Notes: generated by a model not told the origin, from the sequence alone. A DNA stretch of 64,000 bases from Gari tellinella (GCA_922989275.2 OV277857.1:496001-560000), one strand, 5' to 3'; positions 40,001-55,000 are shown, numbered from the stretch's first letter. Made by a program: numbers and translations.

Positions 40001-43000
40001 GACATATGGGTTGGAATGGCTTGGTGTCAAAGATGTCCGAGGACCAATCCTGTAATACAAAAAATATGTGTTTTAGTTAAGAGCATATAAGTACAACAAG
40101 ACGGCCAAGATGGCCCTTAATTTGTTCACCTGAGAAAGGTTGCAGATAAGGAGAGTATTTCAAAACCTAAACTTTTCCTATCTGCATCAAATCTCATGGT
40201 GTGACTACTCATTAGAACTGACTATTTGAGCCAATTCTAATGAATAGTCACACCATAGGATTTCATTCTCATATAAAAGCAAAAGAAATGAATTTGTTCA
40301 ATTTACTCCCTCTTATCTGCTGAAGATATTATTATTATTATTATTATTATTATACCAGATTTATATAGCGCTCTTTTCACACAGGAGTTGTGCGTTCAAA
40401 AGCGCTTCACATGAAATTATATAAATCTGAATGAGTCTCAACTGTAATCAAAATGCTAGAAATTTATAGCCTATGGTGTTTATGAAAGCTTGATCAAAAT
40501 CTAAACCAATTTGTTGACACTTCGGTATAAACATGGTTAAAATCTTGCCTTTTCTAGTATATCTGAGAATATCAAGGTCAAATATTCATGGTCATTGGTC
40601 GCCACCCAATTCATAAAATATGTCGCACCTTGTATGATCAGATTGCGCAGATGTGATCCACTGGGCTCCAATGGCAACCACTGCCATCTATTGCGCTCAA
40701 AAGAGATCCGATAGCGATGTCGGCCATGATAGAGATCCATTACCACTCTGTTAGCACTCTACTTGATCTGATTAGGGACATATCCTATGAAGACCTGTGG
40801 CGCTCTGCCGCGCTCATTTGTTTTAGATTCGGCAGCAGATGTTTAGGCAAATAGCCATACATATAGCTGCTTTCTTTTTGACATGTGTCCACTTGATGCA
40901 GTAACATAGTAATGCAGACGATTCCTATAAGAGCTTTCTGCATTACGTTCGTACTGCCACAAGTCTTTAGCAATCTGTGTTTTTTCATTTAATAGCTACT
41001 ACAGATGATCCAACGCACATCAAAATCTATGTTGAACGCCATTATATTAACACTCTTTTTGGTATCATCATTGTATGGGTGTATAACAGTTTGGATCCGT
41101 ATGAGACGTCGAGTTACATCATGCAATTTTGATATATTGATAGAAAATACTATTGGGTATTTTAAGATGCAGATAATTACTACATGTATCAGATCGCCAC
41201 TGAGCGCGAAGTATATACTGATTTGCTTTGTTGGATTATGATGGTGCTTTAAGGTGATCCGATAGCGCTCCAATTACGATCTTGGTGATCAAATAGCGCT
41301 CCGATGGCGACTTAGGCGCTCAATTAGCGATCTGATGGCGTTCTGGCCGGAGCGCCACGGATCTTTGTGCAGGGGAGTAAACCGACGGCGATCTTGACGC
41401 TCATGGTGATCAGATAGCGATCCATTTGCGCTCAGGTAGCACATCTGGCAGTCTAGGCGCTCTGTATGGCAACCTGCAGCACTCTCACAGAGAGCTGTTG
41501 ATCACCATCTAGTGAAATGGGGGTATAAGGAGGGTTTGAAGAGATAATTTGGTATTTTGCAAACTTTCTATCATCTAGAGTTATTCTTATGTTCAAAATG
41601 AAGTACAATGATTAATGAAAAGTAACTTCACCTTCTCTCATATTTTGCCTTAAGCTGTTTAATCTCTCTATGGTAAGATTCCTTCAGTCTCTTTATCTCT
41701 TCATCCCTCTCTCTGCGCTCCTTGTCTCGTTCCAGCTGTAGCCTCTGTTCTCGCTCAAGTTTCTCCTCAAACATCTGCCGCCGAACCTCCTGTTCCACCA
41801 GTGCATTAATTCTAAATGTAAATATGGAAAAGCCTTAAATCCTTTACCTTATAGTCTGTTTCCAGTTTTGAAGATAGGTGACCACTTACAGTGGAGAATC
41901 TGTTATTCTTGCCTGTTTAAACGAAACGAAACGCAAACGCAAAGCACTAAAACGTAGAAAAGAACAACTTTTTGACAATTCTGATAAATCATCTTTATCT
42001 TGGTGGCAAACAGCTTCGAGCCTGATCAGACGCCGGGTTACCCGGCGTCTGATCTGGCTCCAAACTGTTTGCACTGCAAATGATAGTTTTAGCGTAAACG
42101 CGTTTATTGGGAAAGAATAACACATTCTCTACTGTAACCCATTAACCCATAAATATGCCTTTTTGCCTTTAATTTATTTCTGCACTGAAGAAAAATGGTA
42201 CCAATTTATACCGTCATGTAGATTTACTATAAGCAATGTTTTCTACATCTTGGCAGATGGTAGCTTAAAGCAAGCTGAAAGTAAAGCAGAATGTGCCTTC
42301 AAGGCACATTCTGCTTTCCTTTCAGCCTGCTATAAGCTATCATCTGCTAGAATGTAGAACAAATTTTTATGATACTTATTCATTATTGTATGTTTTCTTC
42401 AATGGAGGAATCAATATTGAAAGAAGTAAACAGGTGCATTTTAGAGATATTGGTGTCAAACAGTTTGAATCCATATAAAATAAGTTATCCAGCGTCTTAT
42501 CTAGATCCAAATTGTTTTTACTAATCATCACAACCTTACCCACATCATCCAGGAGGATAAATATTCAACATTCAATGAACAAGCATAGAAATAGCTCAAC
42601 AAAAATAACCCTTAGCCTGCTGATAGAGACTTTACTGGTTTTTCCAAACAGTTTGGATCCAGATTAGACGCCGCAAAATGCGGCATCTGATCTGGATCTA
42701 AAATTATTTGACACTCTTCTTAAGGTTTCTTCAATTCTAAACTGTATAAATCTTAACTTAACAAACTTTGCAGCCAACAATTTCAAAGCAGACGATAATA
42801 CAGCAGGATAATGGTTAAGACAAGTCTGGCTTTTACTTAATCTCTAAAACTTGAGCAAACCTTGAGTTCATATTTCCTCTCAAACTCCTGATAGATTTTC
42901 CCACTAATATCTTGTGCTCAAATTGATCTTTAATAAACATTTTGAGAATTTGTTCAAGAGGACTTGAGATTTGTGAGTGCACACATGACCTATTGTTTAG

Positions 43001-46000
43001 GTTTCTCTGAGTGTAAAGTTTGATGACATATTTAAATTGAACATATGCTGCATGAACTTTTGTAATTCAATCCTATATTATGATATTGTAAATTTGCTTT
43101 TATAACACATATTGTGTTTCATCAATCAATATTTACATATGTTCCTGACATAAATCTTAGTATATGATAGTTTGTATATATGATTTCAACGTGACTGACG
43201 TAACTATAAATGCATTATTGATCTGGATCATGAAGGTCATCATCTCGAAATTGTGTTTAGAAGATAAATTAACATCTTGCTAAGTTTAAAGCTAAAGTGT
43301 TACATGAATTATTGTATGACCCACGACAGTAGTCAGTTGAATATAATTGTTGTACACATAGACTATGGAGGTAAAAAATTAGGATTTAAGTTAAGCCTCC
43401 TTAAAGCAACGACCTGTCTTAAAATTGAGGAGAATTTAGCTTTACCCATAGCCTGCTTTAAGCAACCAGCTGTCTTAAACACAGGAAAAGCCTATGAATA
43501 ATAAATGGGTAAACCTACCTGTCTTGTCTAACTCTCTCTTGTAAGTTCACCTTTTCTACTTCTATTGTGTCGAGTTCATAGTCTCGAGCCTGGTCAAACT
43601 TGAGAACAATATCATCGAGCTCCTGACTTGCCTTCTCAACTGCCTTTTGTAGATCCTCTAACTCCTACAACAGACAACAGATACAGTTCTTACACCTTTC
43701 CCTCACTAAACCATATACATATACCCTACACAGTTAAACCTTACTATAATCATTTACCTTACCTTTCACTCACTAAAGACACATAATCATTTACAGTAAA
43801 CCCTTTCTTTTATGATCCCCAAAATTGTGTTACGTATGTGTTAATTATAAGGTGTTTAAGGTAGGTAGCTGCTTAAAGCAAGGTGACAGTAAAACAGAAA
43901 GCTCCTAATGGAGCTTTCTGTCTTACTGTCACCTTGCTTAAGCTATCACCTGTCTTCGATACAATCAATTAGCAATCTGAATACTTCCTAAGTGAATGAC
44001 AACATAACACATGATTTTCTATACCTTCTTCTTCATGTCAATGTTTCGCTGTTCTTCTTCTGATAGAGGCACTTCCTTCAGTCGTTCCTCCACGCTTCCA
44101 TCCATGCTCTCAGCTGGTGAGCAGCTCTGAGCTCTCTTTAACAGCTGTAAACTATAGAAACAGGAAGATATGTTTTACCTGTATGGTTAACCAATTACAA
44201 CTTAGATACCTCTTTTTATACCTTTAATGTATTCCTCCTGAAATAGTTCCACTTTTTACAGTCATAAATACAGTCGAACTTCAGTATCTCGACAGTCTCG
44301 GGACAATCGAAATAGCGTCGAGATAAGCATGAGCTCGAGATAGCCAAACTGAAAAAAAAGTAATAGTACTTGACCAGGGAGATTATATTGAATAGCTGCG
44401 AACGTAAAATGGTTTTTTTGCAAACACCAAACATGAAATTATACATAGGTTGTTTTGGTTATGACGGTAAGTCCGGTAAAGCTGCGCATCAACAAACCCG
44501 TTTACCTTCGGCTGTCAAATACTCACGAAAACCTCGTTTTACTGAGGACATCACAGTGAAAATCATTGGAGCTAGTAAAAAACCGTCCTAGGTTAAGAAA
44601 AAGTAATTGCGATTAGCATGATTCGTAAAAAATCCTTACATTTAGTATTTAAAGACACGTGGGTCAATTGTGTACATTTCATGCATTTGACCTCATGAGA
44701 CATTGACCTGGATTCCGCAAGACATCTCGGTCGATTCGGCTCAATATTTATTTGTCGGACAGTTCATAACAATAAAACATAAGCTATGTATAGCTTTTTA
44801 CCACTCTGTTTTGTTTATCGCGGAATTTCGTGTATTATTCGTATTTTCCTTCCTTCTGCGCGGTACTATTTTCCTTAACATCCGTTTTATCAAGGGGCGC
44901 TACTCTTGATGAGTTGAATCAACACCGATAATGACGGTTATAAGAAGACTGATTTTAAGTATGCGGCGACCAGACTTTAAGCGATTATTTACTGTTGTTT
45001 GACAATTATCACCTAACAATCATTCAGCCAACGTGTAAAGCTACCGATAGTTCCGGTTAATGATTTTATGTGTGATTTCCACAGTCCGATACTCGCGATC
45101 AAAGTCGGCGAGCCTTTCAGTGCATGATGGCTTACAGTCGTCGAGCTACTGGGTGTTAATTGAGAACAATTAAATGGATATGGCCAAAATCTATAGTCGA
45201 AATACCGGGGGTAATCGAGATTAGCCATAGTCGAAATAGCTAGGTCATGTAAGATTACATTAGAATAAGAACAAATATTTCCGGGACTTTAGACAATCGT
45301 CGAGATAGGCATTGCAGTCGAGATTCTGACGTTCGAGATACTGGTGCTCGACTCTATGTACCATAAGAAATCTTTTATATTCGTATATCCTAGCAAACAG
45401 TAGCTTCAAGTAGACAGAAAATAAGCAGAATGCAGAATTTTCAGTCAATGTTTTATTTAAGAAACTGCCCATTTAACCCAATACTCCATTATTTCACCTT
45501 AAATTTACTCCTACACTGAAGAAAATAGATCCAATTTATGCAGACATGAATATTTACATAAGAAATGGTGTCTATATCCAAGCAGATAGTAGTTTAAAGC
45601 AGGCTGAAAGCAAAGCAGAATGTGCCTTAAGAACCTGCTTGAAGTAGTCATCTGTCTTCAAATCTAGAATAAGGCTATGGGGTAATGGGTTAAAGATGTT
45701 TTTATATTTATTAAAGTACACCATCACTATCATTTCCTACAAACTCTCATTTCCAGGACTCCAGATAAGGAGGGTATTTCAAGAAATAAAATCTTTATTT
45801 CTGCATGAAACCCTATGGTGTCACTACTCATTAGAATCGTCTCGAAGAGACGATTCTAATGGGTAGTCACACCTTAGGATTTGGTGCTGAAAAGAGCAGA
45901 AAAACGTTGAATTTGTTTTGTTTAATCCCTCTTTTCTGAAGCCCTGATTCCCATCTATTTCTCTGATTCTCATACCACTAACCTTTCTCTCTCTTCCTGT

Positions 46001-49000
46001 ATGTCTTTCAATTCTTCACTTAAACTTGTATCCAATTTATTGAGTTCTTCATTAATAGTTATAATCTCCTCTTGTATTTTGATCACAGCCTTGCTTTGCC
46101 TGTCTTGTAGAACTACCTTATCCTTCACTATCTCCTCTTTCTCCTCTACGAATTTCACTTTCTTTCCTTCCACTGTCTTTTCAAACTCCTTCAAGTCTTT
46201 ATCTTGCTTCTGTAACTCTTCAGTAAGCTCGGTTACAGCTGCCTCTTTCTCTTCTATCTTAACATTCAGCTGAATCAGATCTGCATTTCCAGTCTCTTTA
46301 GCAAGAAGAGTCTTCTTTTCGGCTATAATTTTCTTTTCTGAACTCTTGTGTCTCTCCCATTCATCCATTTCAATCTCTATACTATCTAACACCTTCCGTT
46401 CCTTCACAGCCACTTTCTCTTCCTCGATCTTTAACAGTGTCTTTGCCTCTTGCAGCTGCTCCTTTTCTATTGCAATGTCATTCTTTTCTTTTCCAGACAA
46501 TTTATCTGAGGCCAGTAGCTCATCATATTCCTGTTCTTGCTCTTTCAGATCATTCCATGCCTCCTCTATTTCTTTGTTCTCTTCAGCAATGAGATCAACA
46601 TCCTTCTTCCACCTTTCTCTCATCTCCATTTCAACTGTCTCAAATTCGTTGTCCATTTTCTCCTCTGCCACCACTATTTCTACAAGTCTCTCTTTCACTG
46701 AGTCCTCCTCCTCTGCCTTCTCATACAACAGCTTGTCAAACTCAACATGTAATCTATGGAGCTGCTGCTGCTCCCCGTCTATAACTTTCTGGTCCTGAAA
46801 CATACAACAGCTTGTCAAACTCAACATGTAATCTATGCAGCTGCTGTTGCTCCCCGTCTATAACTTTCTGGTCCTGAAACATACAACAGCTTGTCAAACT
46901 CAACATGTAATCTATGCAGCTGCTGTTGCTCCCCGTCTTTCTGGTCCTGAAACATACAACAGCTTGTCAAACTCAACATGTAATCTATGCAGCTGCTGTT
47001 GCTCCCCGTCTATAACTTTCTGGTCCTGAAACATACAACAGCTTGTCAAACTCAACATGTAATCTATGCAGCTGCTGTTGCTCCCGGTTTATAACTTTCT
47101 GGTCCTGAAACATATAGCAGCTTGTCAAACTCAACATGTAATCTATGGAGCTGCTGTTGCTCCCCGTCTATAACTTTCTGGTCCTGAAACATACAACAGC
47201 TTGTCAAACGCAACATGTAATCTATGGAGCTGCTGTTGCTCCCGTCTATAACTTTCTGATCCTGAAACATATAGCAGCTTGTCAAACTCAACATGTAATC
47301 TATGCAGCTGCTGTTGCTCCCCGTCTATAACTTTCTGGTCCTGAAACATACAACAGCTTGTCAAACTCAACATGTAATCTATGGAGCTGCTGTTGCTCCC
47401 CGTCTATAACTTTCTGGTCCTGAAACATATAGCAGCTTGTCAAACTCAACATGTAATCTATGAGGCTGCTGTTGCTCCCCGTCTATAACTTTTTGGTCCT
47501 GAAACATACAACAGCTTGTCAAACTCAACATGTAATCTATGCAGCTGCTGTTGCTCCCCGTCTATAACTTTCTGGTCCTGAAACATACAACAGCATGTCA
47601 AACTCAACATGTAATCTATGCAGCTGCTGTTGCTCCCCGTCTATAACTTTCTGGTCCTGAAACATACAACAGCATGTCAAACTCAACATGTAATCTATGC
47701 AGCTGCTGTTGCTCCCCGTCTATAATTTTCTGATCCTGAAAAGTAGGTCTATCTTTAGCTCTTTCCTTATAACTCTTGTTAATTGTGTTAAAAGGGGTTA
47801 CCTCAAGTAGGCTGAAAGTAAATCAGAAAACTCCTCAAAAAGCTTTCTGCTTTATTTTCAGCTTGCTAGAACCTATCATTTTAACCTTTTATCCCATTGC
47901 TTGCTTTAATTTTTTGAAGACAGACGACAACTTAAAGCAGATTGAAAGTAAAGCAGAATGTGCCTTAAGGTGCCTTATGCTTTACTTTCAGCCTGCTTAA
48001 AAAAGCTATCATCTTTGATTCTCTAGCCAGCAAGACCTATATAGTATATAGCAGATTACAAGTTTAAGAAAGATTAACTCTTCAACTGTTTTTGAATTGT
48101 TGTTAACCCTTTGCCTGTTGGTCGCGACTTTATTGATTTTTACAAACAGTTTAGATCCAGATCAGACGCCGCGTAACACGGCGTCTGATCTGGATCCAAA
48201 CTGTTTGACACTCGTCTTTCGGTTTATTTACTTAAAAAATGTATAAATCTAAATTTAACAAACTTTTCAGACGACAATTTCAAAGCAGACGACATCACCG
48301 CAGGATAAGGGTTAAACCTTTGTAACCTGGAAACATTGAAAAAACTGAACAGTTTGATGAGTCCAAGTTCAAGAGCTCCAGATAAGGGGAGTATTTCAAA
48401 AACGAAAATCTTTATGTCTGCATTAAACCCTTTGGTGTCACTACTCATTACAATCGTCTCTAAGAGACGATTCTTACTAGTAACACCATAGGATTTGGTG
48501 CTAAATGAGTGAGAAAGTGTTGGATTTGTTCGCTTTACTCCCTCTTATCTGGAGCCCTGAAATTCTACTATGTAGCCATACATCATTGTCCTGTGCTTGT
48601 GCAGCTTCTTTCCTCTCTCTCAGCTGCTGTTCTAGTTGATCAAGGTCTTTGTCTTTTTCCTGAAGGCTTTCATCTAGTGATGCTATCCTTTCCAACGTCT
48701 CCTTCTTATCTTCTTCATTTTGACTTGTTATAGTTTCAAGTTTCTGTGAAATACCAAAATACTTTTATCATATTTTGATATAAACTTAATTGTTGCTTAG
48801 ATAAATTGTGTTTTTAAAATACTCTTATGGGGCCATTTCAATTTTTATAAGGTTGAATGCTTCCACTTAACTAAAACAACTTTTTGTTACTGTAAGACAG
48901 GGCTCCAGATAAAAAAAATTTTTTTTAAATGTTAAATCCTTATTTCTGGATCAAGCCCTATGGTGTCACTACTCATTAGAATCGTCTCAAAGAGATGAAT

Positions 49001-52000
49001 CTAATGAGTAGTAACACTATAGGATTTTGTGCTGAAATGAGTGAGAAAATGTTGGATTTGTTCAGTTTACTCACTCTTATTTGGAGCTCAGTTTTAAAGA
49101 ACCATCTATTGAACATATATTCCAAATTTCATGACATTCACCTGAACGGATACAGAGATGTGTTCAAAAACTTAACATACAGTCTTATTACATGCAGCTA
49201 AACCGTTACCCCATAAATATGCCTTTTTACGTCTTTAATTTATTCCTCCACTGAAGAAAATACATGTAGTTCTAATTTATACAGTCATAAACATGTACCG
49301 TAAGAAATATTTTCTATACTCTAGTAGATAGTAGCTTAAAGCAGGCTGAAAGTAAAGCAGAATGCGCCTTAAGGCACATTCTGCCTTACTTTCAACCTGC
49401 TTTAAGTGGACACTCATCTTCATAACTAGAACCAGGCTATGGGGTAATGGGCTAAACTCATGCTTGAAACAAGAGAGCCCCGAGGAGCCCTAATGAGCTC
49501 ACCTGAGCCCAGAGAAGATAGGACTGTACACATCGTTCTCTCTAGAAACTTATATGACCAACAGACCTGCTGAGAGTAAAGCAAATTGCGCCTTTAGGCA
49601 TATTCGGCTTTATTTTCAACTTGTTTTAAGTGGTCACCAATCTTAAAAGCTAGAAACAGGCTATGAGATTATCGGTTAATTAACCAATTATCCCATAAAT
49701 ATGCTTTTTGACGCCTCTAATCAATTCCTCCACTGAAGAAAATAGTTCCACTTTATACAGTCATGAACATGTACCATGAGAAATATTTTCTCTATCTTAG
49801 CAAATTTCTTTAATGATACCTTAAAGCAGGCTGTGAGTAAAGCAGAATGTGCCTTTAGGCACATTCTGCTTTACTTTCAACCTGCTTTAAGAAGTCACCT
49901 GTCTTGAAAACTAGAAACAGGCTTTGGAGTAATGGGTTCATTAAGTTATGAACTAGTAGCCAAGTGCCTCTGCCTGTACTCATCATGTAGATTTTGCTAA
50001 CCTCAACCATGGTCTCCCGAGTAATTCTTGTTCTTTCAGTTATAGTGTGTTCCTTCTCATCCAGTTCCTTCAGAAGTTCATCAATCTGTGCTCCCTGTCA
50101 AAATATAAAAGTAACAACTTTATAAAGTCCATAATTATCTATACGTGGATTGCTGCTTAATCCATTATTCTATAGATTCGCATTTACCCACAATCTCCAT
50201 TTAAGTTGCCATCTCCTTCTTTATTCTATCTCTTTTATGTGGTTAAGCCACATAAATTAAATCTAACTTTGTTATAGAATAATCTGGAGGCTAACCCTAC
50301 CCCTAACCCTAATTATCCCACAACTTGCCAGGTTAATGTCACAAGAAATGGCCAGGTTAATGTTACAAGAAACTGCCAGGTTAATATTTTTTCTCTTATG
50401 TGTCTGGTTATTTTAGTCAATTTTAGCCACGTAACTATCATTTTGTGAGCACGCATTTAACATATTTAAATTATTCCTCAACTGAGGAAATTACTTCTAT
50501 TTACATACAGTCACAAATATGTATAATAAGAAATATTTTTCTATATTCTAGCAGATGGTAGCTTAAAGTCTGTTGAAAGAGAAGCAGAATGCGCCTTCTA
50601 TAAAGGTATGTAATACCATGTGTGCTGCAAGTATGAAAGCTATAGCTCAAAGGCTATAGCAGTTGAGAGCACTTTTTTAAAACGTATCTATGAAATATGT
50701 CCAAATATCTTAGATCTTATACATATCTATGAAATAGGTCCAATATCTTAGATCTTATACATATCTATGAAATAGGTCCAAATATCTTAGATCTTATACA
50801 TATCTATGAAATAGGTCCAATATCTTAGATCTTATACATATCTATGAAATAGGTCCAAATATCTTAGATCTTATACATATCTATGAAATAAGTCCAATAT
50901 CTTAGATCTTATACATATCTATGAAACAGACCCATATATCTTAGAACTTGTTTATATTTCTTCTATTGGTTGTTAAGTTAAACTCATGCAGATTTACATT
51001 GTTTGTTTCCATGTCCTATATGAGCTATTATTTTGCTGTAAGCAGACACTTGTTTTAACCCACTACCCCATAAATAAGCTTTTTTACACCTTTTAATTAT
51101 CTCTCAACTACAGAAAATAGTTCCACTTAACAGTAACTATTATGCATCACAAGAAATATTTCCTATATCCTAGCAGATTGCAGCTTAAAGCAGGCTGAAA
51201 GTAAAGCAGAATGTGCCTTAAGACACATCCTGCATTTCTTTCAGTCTGCTTTAACAGGTCACCTGTCTTCAAAACTAGAAACAGGCTATGTGGTAATAAG
51301 TTAAAGACAAATAAATATACATGTAGATTTGCACTTTTGTCAATGATAGAAAAAGTAAAAATAAAGTAATAAATATTTACAGATGTTAAGTATAACTAGC
51401 AAAATAAATTAAGTATAAACTATGAAAAATTAAGTACAAACTATGTGTTAAGAGTTTTTATACAATACCTTTGGTAGTTTTTTCAAGACTCCATCTTTCT
51501 GGTGAGCCTGTAAAAAAGATTTTAGATTTTATTAGAGTTCCTTTGATGTGAGGTTTCAACTAATTTATCGAACATGTGTAGTTGAACATATTACCCCATA
51601 CTGACTCATATTGATGCATTGTGTAATATTCTCATTTTGACACACTTTTATCCACTAGCATGTATTGAGATAAGCATTGATAATTGTTTATCGCTTATGA
51701 GTTAATGGGTTAACATGATCTTTAACCCTTTCCCTTAGGCCACCTCTATCAACCCCTCAATATGAACACTAACAACGATTACAAATGTATTCATTAACCC
51801 TTTCCTCCCTGAAACCTCGAAAGGACAATTCTAGTTTTCAATTAAGTCTAGTTGATTCTTGACTTTTACTTTTTAGGGTTGATTTTTACAAATTATGTCA
51901 AAATGACAAACAGTGTAGACCCTGATCAGAGGGCTCCTTATGAAGCCCTCTGATCAGGGTAAACACTGTTTGCATAGGACAAGTGTACTCCTCACAGGTA

Positions 52001-55000
52001 CACTGTTTACAAATGACGCATTTATGCGTGACTAGGGTTCAAAGGGTTAATGATAATAAGACAGCAGCAATATGAAAGTCAAGCAGAAAGATTCATAAGG
52101 AACTTTCTTATTTTCTTAAGAAATAATAAATTCATACCAGTGTTTTATCCTGCAATCGAACATGGGTAGGAGTTAGGATGCATAGTAATTTATCACGAGG
52201 CCGTAAGCAGAGTGATTTAATAACAAGCATCTCAACGACTAACCATGTTTGATTACAAGATAAAACACTGGCATTAATTTATTATTTTGATTCCAGCACT
52301 ACAATTTAACCACAATTTGCACCCACGCCACGGCGCTTCATTTCTTGGTGTATGCATTTTCGAAGCCATATTACATCAGTGACATCACATTTTAGCCGTT
52401 ACAGAGCGTGCGTGTTTTACTGAGTATTGCAAACACAGTTGCGTCCTTTTTTGTTTGCGTCCTTCTTTAACCCATTACCCCATAGCCTGTTTCTAGATTT
52501 GAACACATGTTACCACTTAAAACAGGTTGAAAGTAAAGCAGAATGTGCCTTGAGGCACATTCTGCTTTACTTTCAGCCTGTTTTAAGCTACAATCTGCTA
52601 GGATATAGAAAATATTTCTTATCATACTTATTCATGACTGCATAAATTAGAAATATTTTCTTCAGTGGAGGAATAAATAAGAGGCATAAAAAGGCGTATT
52701 TATGAGGTAATGGGTTAAACACAGTTTGTGATTTGTACTATGGAGGAATGGGCACTATGTACAAAGGCACTATGAACAAAGGGACTAAATTGACAGTTAT
52801 AAACAAGAGCTCAAGATAAGGCGAGTATTTCAAAAACTAAAATCTTTATTTTTGCTTTTAACCCTATGGTGTCATTACTCATTAGATTCGTTTCGAAGAG
52901 ACGATTCTAATGAGTAGTAACACCTTAGGATTTGGTGCTGTATGAGTTAGACAATGTTGGATTTGTTGAAATCACTCCTCCTTATCTGGAGCCCTGATAA
53001 ACAAACTGAGCACACCTGTAATGTTTCTTGCTTCACAGTCTCTAGATCTCTGTAGGTTTTTTCCAGCATTTTCTGCTTTTTTTCCAGCTCCATTTCCATG
53101 GAAACCTGATGGTTTAGTCGCTCTTCTTCCTCTGCATGATACTTGTCCTCCAAGGATTTTATTTGATTTCTGAAATAGTAAAGAACTTGTGTTAACCCAT
53201 CACCCCATAAATATGCCTTTTAGCGCATTTAATTTATTCCTTCACTGAAGAAAATAGTTCCAATATTATACACTCATGAACATGTATCATTAAGAAATAT
53301 TTTCTATATTCTAGTAGATGGTAGCTTAAAGCCGACAGAAAGTAAAGCCAAATGCGCCTTACAGCACAGTCTGCTTTACTTTCAACCCGCTTCAAAACAA
53401 GCAAAGTATGGGTTAATGAGTTTAGGCACAGTCTGATTTTCTTTCAACCTATTTTAAATGATCACATGTCTTCAAAACTATATTGAGGAACAGGAAAAAG
53501 GTTAAGCTGCAATTCAAACAAGAGGGCCTGAAGGTCCTGATATCGCTCACCTGTTGTACAGAAGCCTGATAGTTTTATCTTCCTGTTTCACCCGTTTTTA
53601 TCTAAATCCATTCAAATTTGTAGTATAGCATGTAAACAATTTTGGAATACAACCTCATAATTCTTGTATAGTACAGTACATCAAGGGCAGTTAACTAGAG
53701 CCTGAACAATACTGAAATGAAGCCTTTTCTTGCATTTCAAAGTATATCAAGCGCAGATAGCTATTACCACAATGATTAAATTTCAACAATAATTGCACTC
53801 CTTCGAGAATATATAGCTATATACTTTGTGTGCAAGTATAATCAAAATCCATAGAAAACTGTAGTTGCAAGAGTGTAAACGCTGTAAAATATGGCATTTT
53901 CAGCAATTCAAAGGTAGATAACTCTATATCTATTGGTCAGATTTCAACCATGATCACCTGTTTTTGAACTCTTATGGTCATATACAATCTGGGCAAGTTT
54001 GAGAAAGTTTGGATAAATATTGTGGAATCTAGAGTGTAAACACTGTTAAATATATCATTTTCAGCAATTCAAAGGTACAATGTATATAATTCTTGACCTA
54101 TAGATCCTATTACAACCATAATCAAACTCATCTAAACTCTTATAGTTATAAACAATCTGAGCAAGTTTGAGATAGATTGGATAAAAAAGTGTAAACACCG
54201 TTAAATATGGCATTTTCAGCAATTCAAAGATAACTCTTGATCTATTTGTCGGATTTCAACTATAATCGTACTCGTCTGATCTCTTATGGTAATATACAAT
54301 CTCAGCAAGTTTTAGAAAAATTCGACAAATATTGTGGCCTCTAGAGTGTAAACACTGTTAAATATGGCATTTTCAGCAATTCAAAGGTAGGTAACTCTTG
54401 ACCTATTTGTCCGATTTCAACCATAATCGAACTCATCTGAACTCTTATGGCAATATACCATCTGAGCAAGTTTGAGAAAGATTGGATAAGTATTGTGGCC
54501 TCTAGAATGTAACCAATAAAATTGTTGAAGACGAACGACGCATGACGCATGCCGGACATTCAAGAATTGCAAAAGCTCAGGTGAGCTAATAAGACAAAAT
54601 ATATCAATTTTGAATACTACGCATGTCCTATGCAAACAGCGTAGACCCAGATCCAAAAGGAGCCCTCTGACATTGGTCTGCTATATTTGTCATTTTGTTA
54701 TACATGTATAATGTTAAACACCTAAATAGTCCAAAATGGACTAGACTGAATTGGAAGTTAATAAGTATCCGGGGTGAAAGAATCAAAACGCTATTAATAT
54801 TCTATCAACATACTCACTTTAGCTCTTCAATCCTTTCTTGTTCTTCTCTGTGAGATTTCTCCATTTCCCAACTTTAAAAGAAATTTATAAATACATCAGG
54901 TCAAGTGGTGAAAACATGAGAACAATACGGTATAGCAACATCTTTTCTACTATCCTGACCCCAGAAACCCTCCTACCTTGCAGCGTTCTGGGGCTTATAA

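Noticed and set aside
46001..46798. Long Ser-rich ORFs on the + strand
   Set aside because: Antisense shadow of the Glu/Lys-rich coiled-coil exon; GAA/GAG codons read as TTC/CTC and TCT in reverse.
46835..47373. Repetitive ORFs on both strands in the 79 bp array
   Set aside because: Products of a non-multiple-of-three repeat of exon sequence; no start, end or frame consistent with a gene.
46795..47738. CRISPR-like regular repeats
   Set aside because: Contiguous 79 bp units without unique spacers, derived from the adjacent exon of an animal gene.
50291..50315. Interstitial telomere repeat
   Set aside because: Only about three imperfect CCCTAA-type units; too short to claim a telomere fusion or healing event.
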